Source of the DNA: Hyphomonadaceae bacterium UBA1001
Lineage (GTDB): Bacteria; Pseudomonadota; Alphaproteobacteria; Caulobacterales; Aquidulcibacteraceae
NCBI GenBank assembly: GCA_002291875.1
Contig: DBAV01000269.1
Coordinates: 1-6,533 of the forward strand
Direction: 5' to 3'
Length of the DNA stretch: 6,533 nt
Shown piece after piece: positions 1-5,450 of the stretch. The notes under the pieces were generated by a model. That model made no database searches and had not been told where the DNA came from. It saw only the letters and a program-made list of their open reading frames with translations. Made by a program: the position numbers and the translations under genes. Numbering within the stretch: the stretch's first letter is position 1; each line of letters begins with the position of its first letter.

Positions 1-7
1 ATCGGAC

Positions 8-96
8 CCGGGACCTATCCCCAGAGGGTGCGGTTTTGTGGCGATGGCCCGGCGGTTGTTGCGGTTGCTGGAACGGCCTCTTGGGATAGGTCCCGG
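8..96. repeat. Imperfect inverted repeat, arms of about 20 bp
   Basis: The arms lie at 8-27 and 77-96. The outer 14 bp are perfect: CCGGGACCTATCCC at 8-21 is the reverse complement of 83-96. The next six positions match at five of six. The 49-bp interior carries an imperfect 9-bp tandem repeat (52-60 and 61-69) and no open frame that looks like protein. The structure could be a REP-like intergenic palindrome, the ends of a very small non-autonomous element, or the end of a transcription unit lying left of the window. No transposase or flanking target duplication can be seen. Confidence 0.55.
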
Positions 97-128
97 ATAC
101 CGCTTCGCTGCGCTCACCGGTTCCGGGA
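91..128. repeat. Hairpin, TCCCGGA...TCCGGGA
   Basis: The left arm 91-102 pairs with 118-128 through 11 base pairs with one bulged base, closing a loop of about 15 nt. The left arm overlaps the right arm of the larger inverted repeat at 8-96, so the two structures are mutually exclusive. No T-run follows, so a classical intrinsic terminator is not supported. It resembles the GC-rich intergenic palindromes often found scattered in alphaproteobacterial genomes (inference). Confidence 0.4.
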
Positions 129-181
129 TGACGGAGCTGTTTGTCTGTCAGCTGCCCTGATCCCCGAAGCCCATGACGCCG

Positions 182-227
182 CGTTTGCACATTCGTTCAA
201 ACGGGCGTATGTACAGCCGTGCAAACG
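182..227 (+). promoter_or_regulatory. Candidate promoter and operator of the toxin-antitoxin operon
   Basis: A 9-bp half-site occurs three times: inverted at 182-190 (CGTTTGCAC), direct with one mismatch at 195-203 (GTTCAAACG) and direct at 219-227 (GTGCAAACG). A possible sigma-70 promoter overlaps them: TTGCAC at 185-190, a 17-bp spacer, then a weak TATGTA at 208-213. The repeats therefore sit on the -35 box, in the spacer and just past the -10 box. That is the arrangement expected if the AbrB-type antitoxin, alone or with its toxin, represses its own operon. The repeats are directly visible; the promoter call and the repression model are inference. Confidence 0.45.
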
Positions 228-237
228 GAGACGCTTC

Positions 238-462
238 ATGATCAGGCTGAAGGTCACACAGGTCGGCAATTCCCTCGGCGTCGTCCTGCCCAAGGAGGCT
301 CTGGCCAAGCTGAATGTGGGCAAGGGGGACGAGCTGTTCCTGACACCCGCGCCCGACGGCTATCGCGTGACGCCGCAATATGAGGGCCTCGAGGAACAGC
401 TTGCGGCGGCACGCGCCATCATGAAGCGGCGCAGGTCGGTCCTGCGTGAGCTCGCCAAATGA
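238..462 (+). CDS. AbrB/MazE/SpoVT-type antitoxin
   Basis: This 74-residue protein is the likely antitoxin of the toxin gene that follows. Residues 3-36 form a swapped-hairpin AbrB DNA-binding domain, with the family pattern VTQVGNSLGVVLPKEAL (6-22) followed by LNVGKGDELFL (25-35). The C-terminal half (about 48-74) is charged and predicted helical, ending RRRSVLRELAK. In such modules this tail usually binds and neutralises the toxin. The frame is open further upstream to 28, but the ATG at 238 is preferred. It has CGGAG at 226-230 with a 7-nt spacer, and the domain begins right there, while the upstream translation does not look like protein. The stop overlaps the toxin start as ATGA at 459-462, which implies translational coupling. 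It probably autoregulates through the repeats at 182-227. Family call is firm; partner role is inferred from context. Confidence 0.88.
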   Translation: MIRLKVTQVGNSLGVVLPKEALAKLNVGKGDELFLTPAPDGYRVTPQYEGLEEQLAAARAIMKRRRSVLRELAK

Positions 463-851
463 CGGATTGGGTGTGGATCAACCCCGCCGCCGTTCTTGCA
501 ATTCATGACGAGCAGATCGCAGAACATGGCGGAGCCGATGGTGTTCGCGATACGGCATTGCTGGAATCCGCACTTGCGCGCCCGCTGAACCTGGCCGGCT
601 ATCGTACGCCGGACGTGTTCGCCCTCGCAGCAAGCTATGCGTTCGGGATCGCAAAAAATCACCCGTTCGTCGACGGAAACAAACGCACGGCTCTGGTGCT
701 TTGCGAATTGTTTCTGGAGCTGAACGGGTGGCGCAACGAAGCAGATGACGCGCAGACCCTTGCCGCCACGCTCGATCTGGCCGCCGGCGAGATCGACGAG
801 GAGGGGTTTGCGGCGTGGCTGCGTGACAGTTGTGTCGCGCGCGGCGCGTGA
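459..851 (+). CDS. Doc-type (death-on-curing, Fic-fold) toxin
   Basis: This 130-residue protein has the usual length of Doc toxins. The active-site motif is HPFVDGNKR at residues 68-76. It carries the Lys (K75) that marks Doc proteins, where AMP-transferring Fic enzymes have Gly. P1 Doc is known to phosphorylate EF-Tu and halt translation, and the same reaction is likely here by homology. H68 would be the catalytic His, D72 the metal ligand, and N74, K75 and R76 the nucleotide-binding residues. The N-terminus (WVWINPAAVLAIHDEQIAEHGG) and the DTALLESALARP segment (31-42) are typical of the family. It overlaps the antitoxin gene by 4 bp. By hand count 41 of 130 codons end in A or T (about 68% GC3), clearly less GC-biased than the GST gene next door, which hints at acquisition. 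All motif residues are intact, so the toxin should be active. Confidence 0.9.
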   Translation: MTDWVWINPAAVLAIHDEQIAEHGGADGVRDTALLESALARPLNLAGYRTPDVFALAASYAFGIAKNHPFVDGNKRTALVLCELFLELNGWRNEADDAQTLAATLDLAAGEIDEEGFAAWLRDSCVARGA

Positions 852-915
852 CCGGACCCGCGGCCATGCGCCCCTCGGCAGCCCATTTTGAACATGCCCA
901 CTTCTGGACCCGACC

Positions 916-1572
916 ATGACCTTGACGCTCTACGCACACCCCTTCTCGTCCTATTGCCAGAAGGTGCTGGTCGCGCTGTGGGAGAACGACACCGCGTTCA
1001 CCTACCGCCATCTGGAAGAGCCGGGGGCGGGCGAAGCGCTGGCGGCGTTGTGGCCGCTGGGCAAGTTCCCGGTGCTGGTGGATGCCGGTCGGCCGATCGC
1101 CGAGAGCAGCATCATCATCGAGCACCTGGACCTGCACCATCCCGGTCCGGTGCGGTTCGTGCCCGCCGATCCCGAGGCCGCGCTGGAGGTGCGCCTGCTC
1201 GACCGGTTTTTCGACCAGCATGTGATGAACGCGATGCAGGGGCCGGTGAACGAGGCGATGCGGCAGGGGTCTGATCGCCTCGACGAGGCGAAGGCACGCG
1301 CGGCGGCGGCCCTCGACACGGCCTGTGGCTGGCTGGAGCAAAGGCTTGCCGGCCGCCCATGGGCGGTGGGTGACGCCTTCAGCATGGCCGACTGCGCCGC
1401 CGCGCCATCCCTGTTCTATGCCGATTGGGTGCACGCGATCGACGCCACCCCGTATCCGGGCCTGCGCGCGTACCGGGCGCGCCTTCTGGCCCGGCCGTCC
1501 TTTGCGCGTGCGGTGGAGGAGGGGCGCTGTTACCGCCACTATTTCCCGCTCGGCGCGCCGGATCGCGACTGA
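916..1572 (+). CDS. Glutathione S-transferase family protein
   Basis: This 218-residue cytosolic protein has the standard GST length and two-domain layout. Residues 1-80 form the thioredoxin-like domain: LYAHPFSSYCQKV (5-17) at the active-site turn, KFPVL with the cis-proline P52, and AESSIIIEHL (62-71) with E63 and S64, which in known GSTs contact the gamma-glutamyl part of glutathione. Residues 90-210 form the helical domain, including SMADCAAAP (156-164) with the conserved N-capping Asp (D159). Which residue activates the thiol (S11, S12 or C14) cannot be settled by reading, nor can the substrate. It would conjugate glutathione to electrophiles or reduce such compounds. The start is the family-consistent ATG; no strong ribosome binding site precedes it. 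It lies 64 bp after the toxin, and a functional link is not implied. It converges with the DUF1428 gene, leaving a 33-bp gap with no clear terminator. Confidence 0.9.
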   Translation: MTLTLYAHPFSSYCQKVLVALWENDTAFTYRHLEEPGAGEALAALWPLGKFPVLVDAGRPIAESSIIIEHLDLHHPGPVRFVPADPEAALEVRLLDRFFDQHVMNAMQGPVNEAMRQGSDRLDEAKARAAAALDTACGWLEQRLAGRPWAVGDAFSMADCAAAPSLFYADWVHAIDATPYPGLRAYRARLLARPSFARAVEEGRCYRHYFPLGAPDRD

Positions 1573-1605
1573 AGCAGCGCCAGGCCCTCGCCCCGCAGGA
1601 CGGTG

Positions 1606-1974
1606 TCAGGGAAGCGTGACCACCGGCACGAAGCCGCCAAAGATCATCCGCTTGCCGTCGAAGGGCATCGGGTTCCTGGTCGGGTCCATGCGCGGGTCGG
1701 TGTTGTCCGGGCTCATCATCTTTTGCATTGCGGCATCGCGCGTGGCCTTGTCGGGCCATTCGATCCAGCTGAACGCGATGCTCTCGTCGGGCGTGGCCTG
1801 CACTGCGCGCCGAAAGTCGGTCAGCGTGCCGTCCGGCACGTCCTCCTCCCAACACTCGATGACCCGGATCGCGCCCAGTTCGACGAACACCGGATCGATC
1901 GCGGTGGCATGGTCGATGAATTTCTGGCGGTTGGCGGTGGGCACCGCGATCACGAACCCGTCGATATAAGGCAT
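1606..1974 (-). CDS. DUF1428 family protein (YbaA-like)
   Basis: This 122-residue protein matches the DUF1428 family along its whole length. It opens with MPYIDGFVIAVP, has EDVPDGTLTDFRRAV in the middle (44-58) and FSWIEWPD (68-75), and ends with the family signature MPFDGKRMIFGGF (103-115). The family adopts a dimeric alpha-beta barrel-like (ferredoxin-like) fold. Its biochemical role is unknown, and E. coli YbaA is a member. A longer open frame reaches 2109, but the start at 1974 is chosen. It has an excellent Shine-Dalgarno, AAGGAGA at 1981-1987 with a 6-nt gap, and the family's N-terminus begins there. The start codon overlaps the stop of a preceding 24-codon frame as TGATG, suggesting coupling to the SRPBCC cluster. 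Confidence 0.9.
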   Translation of the reverse strand: MPYIDGFVIAVPTANRQKFIDHATAIDPVFVELGAIRVIECWEEDVPDGTLTDFRRAVQATPDESIAFSWIEWPDKATRDAAMQKMMSPDNTDPRMDPTRNPMPFDGKRMIFGGFVPVVTLP

Positions 1975-2048
1975 CACGCGTCTCCTTCGGCCGTCTTGCC
2001 CGACACCAGCGCCTGGACCGCCATCGGCGCGAGGTCCGGCGGTTGCAT
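1974..2048 (-). CDS. Possible 24-residue micro-ORF between SRPBCC and DUF1428 genes
   Basis: The frame starts at 2048 with ATG and stops at 1974-1976 with TGA. It encodes 24 residues beginning MQPPDLAPMAVQAL and ending KTAEGDA. Its start overlaps the SRPBCC stop as TGATG (2050-2046), and its stop overlaps the DUF1428 start as TGATG (1976-1972), so all three frames connect with no untranslated gap. Its own ribosome site is weak (a G-rich stretch, AAGGCGGGG, lies just upstream), while the strong site for DUF1428 is inside it. It might be a true small protein, a coupling leader that carries ribosomes between the two genes, or a remnant of a larger gene. It has no recognisable domain and no membrane segment. 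The arithmetic was checked codon by codon; function is unknown. Confidence 0.35.
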   Translation of the reverse strand: MQPPDLAPMAVQALVSGKTAEGDA

Positions 2049-2491
2049 CACGCCCCGCCTTGCGCGGTAACCAGGTGTACGAGCTTGTCGAGCGAGTCCT
2101 GCCAGCCAAGGTAACACGCCTCGACGGGGATGGCGTCGGGGATTCCCGCCTGCTCGATGCGCAGCTCGGTTCCGACCGACACCGCCCGCAGATCGACGGT
2201 CACGACCATTTCGCCGGGCAGGCCAGGATCATCAAAGCGGTCCGTGTAGCGCAACCGGGTCGGCCGCTCGAACTCGAGATAGTCGCCGCCAAAACTGTGG
2301 GACGCGCCGCTGGCAAAGTGGGTGAAGGCCATACGATGGCTGCCCCCCGCGCGCGCGTCCATGTGCTCGACCCGGCAGGTGAACCCATAGGGCGGCAACC
2401 ACCACGCCAGTGCGTCAGGCTCGGTGAAGGCCCGGAACAGGATGTCGGGCGCCACAGGCACAACGCGATGAAGATGGACGGTTCCGGGCAT
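2048..2491 (-). CDS. SRPBCC family protein, AHSA1/START-like domain
   Basis: This 147-residue protein is a single SRPBCC hydrophobic-cavity domain of the AHSA1-like (activator of Hsp90 ATPase C-terminal) type. Typical landmarks are HRVVPVAPDILFRAFTEPDAL (8-28), WWLPPYGFTCRV (30-41), GGSHRMAF (49-56), SFGGDYLEFERPTRLRYT (66-83), GTELRIEQAGIP (107-118) and the closing helix with GWQDSLDKLVHLV (129-141). The ligand is unknown. Such proteins bind small hydrophobic molecules or act as accessory proteins, and many bacterial ones sit beside DUF1428-like or ArsR genes. No ArsR gene is seen here. The start has a modest site, AAAAGG at 2498-2503, 6 nt before the ATG, and the frame is closed by a stop further upstream. 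Its stop overlaps the micro-ORF start, so it probably heads a coupled cluster. Confidence 0.88.
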   Translation of the reverse strand: MPGTVHLHRVVPVAPDILFRAFTEPDALAWWLPPYGFTCRVEHMDARAGGSHRMAFTHFASGASHSFGGDYLEFERPTRLRYTDRFDDPGLPGEMVVTVDLRAVSVGTELRIEQAGIPDAIPVEACYLGWQDSLDKLVHLVTAQGGA

Positions 2492-2665
2492 TGCGGGCCT
2501 TTTGTGGTGGACAGATCGGCGAACGCTGGATCGCCCGGCGTGACCGACGCAATGCCACCGATCTCATCCAACCATGCGCAGGTGGCAACACCATGGGCAA
2601 GGTCCGATGTGGTGGCGATACCGCGCCCTGTCAGGGTCAGACCGCCACCACAGAGGCCCGACGCC
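2492..2665. other. Gene-free stretch between TraB/GumN and SRPBCC genes
   Basis: These 174 bases separate two minus-strand genes. A minus-strand frame is open through the region but is poorer in third-position GC than neighbouring genes and matches nothing I recognise, so I do not call a gene. The stretch holds the nested inverted repeat at 2608-2652. The octamer TGTGGTGG occurs at 2503-2510 and 2608-2615, with its complement at 2645-2652. The promoter of the SRPBCC cluster should lie here, but no convincing -35/-10 pair was found. Confidence 0.4.
2608..2652 (-). terminator. Nested inverted repeat after the TraB/GumN stop; possible terminator
   Basis: Perfect 10-bp arms, TGTGGTGGCG at 2608-2617 and CGCCACCACA at 2643-2652, enclose a second small hairpin, CCCTG-T-CAGGG at 2626-2636. 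It lies 14 bases past the stop of the TraB/GumN gene, the right place for a terminator. There is no U-run after it on either strand, so it may instead stabilise the mRNA end or be a protein-binding site. Confidence 0.4.
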
Positions 2666-3610
2666 TCAGGGCGTGAGCCGCTCGACCCGCAACCCGCGCG
2701 CCTCGAGCATGGCATTGACGCTGTTGGGACCGGTGAAGTGCAGGGCGCCGCCGGCGACAAGATCGGTCCCGGACCCGTTCAGTTCCGCAACGATCTTGTC
2801 GACCCACGCCGCGTTGCGGCGGGTCAGCAGCACCTCGTAGAGTTCAGGGTACCGCGTGAGCATTTCAACACCGGCGACGGCGTAGAGACGCTCCATGTCG
2901 CCTACGGCCCACGCCCCCTCCATGTCACGCAGCATCTCGGGGCCGCGTGCTGCCTGGTCCAGGGATTCTGCCAGCATCTGCAGCTGAACGGCCTCGGGCA
3001 GTGAATCAAAGAACCGCAGCTGCTGTTCTGCGGTCTCGAACCAACGCAAATCTGCGCCTGCACTGCGTGCGGCGTCGGCCACAGCCGAGTCCACGCTTCT
3101 GTTGGGGTCGAAACCAGCCTGAACCAGCGGGACCATGGTGGCCGTCAGCGCCGCCATCCACGGCTTCATGGGGTCCAAAGCCTCCTTGGGCGCGCCGCCG
3201 AGGAGTGTCCGCAGCTGGGTCATGCGCTCGGCCGGAATGCGCCTCGACAAGGGGTTCGTGGGGTCGAAGCCCAGGCGCTGTACCAGGGCAATCATCGCCG
3301 GATCGTCGGGCGGTGTGATCTCGATCTCGGTCCACACTTCCTGGGTATCGGCCAGCGCTGCACGCACCGCGGGCCCGCCCCAGTCACGCTCTGCCGACAA
3401 CATGTGGATCGTTCCGTACAGATATACCACCGAATCCGCATCGCGCACTGCCCACAGGGCGGGTTGCGGCGTCGACGAAGCCGCCGTCACCGCGTCGGGC
3501 AACGCCCGCAGCGCGGGCTGGGCCGGCGTGGTGGTGCACGCCGAAACGAGGGCCACAAGGCCCGCGAACGCGAACATGGTCCGCAAGGGTCGCTGTTGGC
3601 TGGACGGCAT
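2666..3610 (-). CDS. TraB/GumN family lipoprotein
   Basis: This 314-residue protein belongs to the TraB/PrgY/GumN (Tiki-related) family, whose characterised eukaryotic members are metal-dependent proteases; the bacterial role is poorly known. It has a lipoprotein signal peptide: basic start, hydrophobic MFAFAGLVALV, and lipobox VSAC with C25 as the lipidated residue. T26 follows rather than Asp, suggesting outer-membrane sorting. The two GxxH motifs that define the family are present, GTIH (66-69) and GALH (288-291), along with E95 and E97 after the first motif and FETAEQQ (191-197). The conserved RNAAW segment is at 265-269. All presumed metal-site residues are intact. The start at 3610 has AGGAG at 3618-3622 with a 7-nt spacer; an internal ATG at residue 12 would still leave a signal peptide but lacks support. 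It is divergent from the carbonic anhydrase-like gene and is probably a single-gene unit. Confidence 0.9.
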   Translation of the reverse strand: MPSSQQRPLRTMFAFAGLVALVSACTTTPAQPALRALPDAVTAASSTPQPALWAVRDADSVVYLYGTIHMLSAERDWGGPAVRAALADTQEVWTEIEITPPDDPAMIALVQRLGFDPTNPLSRRIPAERMTQLRTLLGGAPKEALDPMKPWMAALTATMVPLVQAGFDPNRSVDSAVADAARSAGADLRWFETAEQQLRFFDSLPEAVQLQMLAESLDQAARGPEMLRDMEGAWAVGDMERLYAVAGVEMLTRYPELYEVLLTRRNAAWVDKIVAELNGSGTDLVAGGALHFTGPNSVNAMLEARGLRVERLTP

Positions 3611-3625
3611 GGGCAGGCTCCTGGC

Positions 3626-3642
3626 TTCGGGCGCAGCCCGAA
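3626..3642 (-). promoter_or_regulatory. Perfect hairpin in the leader of the TraB/GumN gene
   Basis: TTCGGGC at 3626-3632 and GCCCGAA at 3636-3642 form a perfect 7-bp stem with a 3-nt loop. In the minus-strand transcript it lies 3 nt upstream of the AGGAG ribosome site. It could be an operator or an RNA structure that tunes translation. No sensor domain or alternative structure is evident, so no riboswitch is called. Confidence 0.35.
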
Positions 3643-3796
3643 CCCTGTCCTTCTAGGCAGACCCCGCGTGCCACGAAAGCGGCTCACGCGGTTTTCTGCG
3701 CCTGGGCCCGCACCTCGGTTGCTGCATGCATGGCCACCCGAGCATTGCCACCGCCGGGGCGATCGCCCAAGCGGATGGGCCAGAGGAGTGACGACC

Positions 3797-4333
3797 ATGC
3801 CCATCCTGCGCCTTGCCGATGCCGACGTCGAAGTGCCCGAGTCCGGCAATTGGTGGATTGCGCCGACCGCGGTGGTGATCGGCCGGGTGATCCTGCACGA
3901 GAACGCCTCTGTCTGGTGGAATGCCGTCCTGCGCGGCGACAACGAGCCGATCACGGTGGGCGAGAACTCGAACGTCCAGGACCTGTCGATGCTGCACACC
4001 GACATCGGCGTGCCGCTGACGATCGGGCGGGACGTCACGGTGGGCCATCAGGTCATGCTGCATGGCTGTACGATCGGCGACGGGGCGCTGGTGGGCATCC
4101 AGTCCTGCATCCTGAACCATGCGGTGATCGGGGCGGGGGCGCTGGTGGGTGCGCAGGCGCTGGTGGCCGAACGCAAGGCGATCCCCGAGCGCACCATGGC
4201 CCTGGGCTCGCCGGCCCAGCCGGTGCGCGAGATCTCGGAAAACCAGGCGCAGATCCTGAAACTCTCGGCGCAGTACTATGTCGAGAACTGGAAGCGCGCC
4301 AAGGCGGGCCTGGCCCCCTCGCGCCACGCCTGA
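3797..4333 (+). CDS. Gamma-class carbonic anhydrase-like hexapeptide-repeat protein
   Basis: This 178-residue protein has the left-handed beta-helix of the gamma-carbonic anhydrase/YrdA/PaaY group, whose usual length is about 170-200 residues. Three metal-binding histidines are in place: H67 (in MLHTD), H84 (VGHQV) and H89 (MLHGC). R46 and D48 (LRGDNEP) and Q61 (NVQD), also conserved in the family, are present. Hexapeptide repeats run from about 22 to 135, followed by the amphipathic C-terminal helix (about 145-170) that packs against the trimer. Active sites form between subunits. Many bacterial members have weak or no measured carbonic anhydrase activity, or act on other substrates, so the exact reaction is uncertain. 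The start has GGAG at 3785-3788, 8 nt before the ATG. The next gene begins 107 bp on. Confidence 0.92.
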   Translation: MPILRLADADVEVPESGNWWIAPTAVVIGRVILHENASVWWNAVLRGDNEPITVGENSNVQDLSMLHTDIGVPLTIGRDVTVGHQVMLHGCTIGDGALVGIQSCILNHAVIGAGALVGAQALVAERKAIPERTMALGSPAQPVREISENQAQILKLSAQYYVENWKRAKAGLAPSRHA

Positions 4334-4343
4334 CGCGCCCTGG

Positions 4344-4394
4344 CCGCCGGCGGGGGCAACACAGCCCCAACCACGGCTTCAGCCACGGTTCAGG
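4344..4394 (+). repeat. Small palindrome and 12-bp tandem repeat between genes
   Basis: The perfect palindrome CCGCCGGCGG lies at 4344-4353, just past the carbonic anhydrase-like stop. A degenerate tandem repeat follows at 4371-4382 and 4383-4394 (CCACGGCTTCAG, then CCACGGTTCAGG). They lie upstream of the crystallin-like gene and could be part of its control region, but no clear promoter boxes accompany them. Confidence 0.3.
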
Positions 4395-4440
4395 CGCGGC
4401 CTGTCATCACCCTTGCACGTCAACGCCAAGGGAGCGCGAC

Positions 4441-5334
4441 ATGACCACCGTACGGACCCTGACCCGGGCCCTCCTGCCCATCGCCGCCTTCGCCGCCCTG
4501 GCGGGGGCCGCCCATGCGCAGAATGTCGAGGTGACCCTCTACGAGCACGAGAACTTCGAGGGCGCCTCGCGGACCTTCTTCGGGCGCGTCGATGATCTGG
4601 GGCGCGAGAACTTCAATGATGTGGCATCTTCGGTGCGGGTGCGCGGAGGGACGGTCCGGCTGTGTTCGGACTGGCGCCAGGGTGGCCGCTGCGTCACGCT
4701 GGACCGCGACACGCGCTCGCTGTTCCAGGCCGGCCTGAACGACGCCGTGTCGTCGATCGACGTTGTCAGCGGGCATCAGGACGGCGGATGGAACCGGCCG
4801 CAACCGGGGCGTGGCGGCCTGATCCTGCACGAGGGCTTTGGCTTTGGAGGCCGCGCGATCTCGCTGGACGGGGCGACCCCGAACCTCGTGCACCTGGGCT
4901 TCAACGATGCCGCACGTTCGCTCAGCCTCGGCCGTGGCGAGTGGCTGGTCTGCGAGGACGTGAACTATGCCGGCCGCTGCGAGGTGGTGGGACGCGATGT
5001 CAGTGACCTGTCCTCGCTGGGCCTGCTGGCACGCATCTCGTCGGCCCGTCCGCTGTCGGCCGGCGAAGGCGGCGGCTGGAACAACGGCGGTGGCGGATGG
5101 GGCGGCGATTGGTCGGGATCGGCGTCGCGGCCGGACGCGATCGGGCGCACCTCGGCCTTCTTCACCCGGCCGATGATGGGCGGGCGCCCGGTGTTCGCGG
5201 CTGGCCGCAGCGGTGGCGAGTTCGCCGCTGACCGCTTCTGCCGCGCGGCGGGCTTTTCCGAGGCCGGGTACTTCACCACGAATGGTGGTGGCCGCCGCGG
5301 GGAGGTTCTGGAGGACGTCCTCTGCGTCCGCTGA
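4441..5334 (+). CDS. Secreted beta-gamma crystallin domain protein
   Basis: The 297-residue product starts with a Sec signal peptide, likely cut after AHA (residue 26). Two beta-gamma crystallin domains follow, each of two Greek-key motifs, at about 29-69, 71-110, 126-163 and 167-205. The Y/F-x6-G pattern appears at Y34-G41. Calcium-site signatures of the N/D-N/D-x-x-S/T-S type are NDVASS (59-64) and NDAVSS (100-105). The third, NDAARS (155-160), has lost the Ser/Thr at position five, and the fourth motif has no clear copy. A Gly/Trp-rich linker (208-226) leads to a C-terminal region (about 230-297) I do not recognise. Six cysteines occur in three likely pairs: 75/84, 171/180 and 267/295. The protein probably binds calcium in the envelope or outside the cell; its role is unknown. 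The start has AAGGGAG at 4428-4434, 6 nt before the ATG. The frame is open upstream to 3730, but that part overlaps the previous gene in another frame. Confidence 0.88.
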   Translation: MTTVRTLTRALLPIAAFAALAGAAHAQNVEVTLYEHENFEGASRTFFGRVDDLGRENFNDVASSVRVRGGTVRLCSDWRQGGRCVTLDRDTRSLFQAGLNDAVSSIDVVSGHQDGGWNRPQPGRGGLILHEGFGFGGRAISLDGATPNLVHLGFNDAARSLSLGRGEWLVCEDVNYAGRCEVVGRDVSDLSSLGLLARISSARPLSAGEGGGWNNGGGGWGGDWSGSASRPDAIGRTSAFFTRPMMGGRPVFAAGRSGGEFAADRFCRAAGFSEAGYFTTNGGGRRGEVLEDVLCVR

Positions 5335-5356
5335 TCCGTTCGGCAGACCATTCCGG

Positions 5357-5390
5357 TTCGGGGCGGCCCTGCGGTCGCCCCGAATACTTT
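5357..5390 (+). terminator. Intrinsic terminator-like stem-loop after the crystallin gene
   Basis: TTCGGGGCG at 5357-5365 pairs perfectly with CGCCCCGAA at 5376-5384. The stem extends inward by three more pairs (one G-T) to a 4-nt CTGC loop. TACTTT follows, a short T-rich tail. It begins 22 bases after the stop and is the best terminator in the window, separating the crystallin gene from the TadG-like gene. Confidence 0.75.
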
Positions 5391-5407
5391 CACGTTTACC
5401 ATTCGTT

Positions 5408-5435
5408 TTGACTATACTCATTCGCGAAATGTAAA
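5408..5435 (+). promoter_or_regulatory. Candidate sigma-70 promoter for the TadG-like gene
   Basis: This is the most AT-rich stretch of the window. TTGACT at 5408-5413 (five of six to consensus) is followed after 16 bp by TGTAAA at 5430-5435 (four of six). Alternatively TATACT at 5413-5418 (five of six) could be a -10 box, though no good -35 lies at the right distance before it. It sits just past the terminator and about 50 bases before the start codon. Confidence 0.5.
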
Positions 5436-5450
5436 GGGTGGTTGGGGTAT

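Noticed and set aside
28..237. N-terminal extension of the antitoxin
   Set aside because: The AbrB domain starts at 238 with a good ribosome site. The upstream part contains the promoter-like repeats and has no protein-like features.
478..1539. 353-codon minus-strand frame opposite the toxin and GST genes
   Set aside because: Both opposing genes have clear family motifs. The antisense product is Arg/His-rich without any recognisable domain.
1573..1605. Shared terminator between the converging GST and DUF1428 genes
   Set aside because: The 33-bp gap contains no stable stem with a T-run.
2200..2760. 186-codon minus-strand frame across the SRPBCC and TraB/GumN gene ends
   Set aside because: It overlaps both genes out of frame. 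Only the middle 174 bases are free, and there the codon bias is weaker than in real neighbours. No family was recognised.
3643..3796. Promoter search in the divergent region before the carbonic anhydrase-like gene
   Set aside because: Only the small palindrome TGCATGCA (3723-3730) was seen. No -35/-10 pair was good enough to report.
3730..4440. Upstream extension of the crystallin gene frame
   Set aside because: The frame is open, but it overlaps the carbonic anhydrase-like gene in another phase. The signal peptide and strong ribosome site mark the start at 4441.
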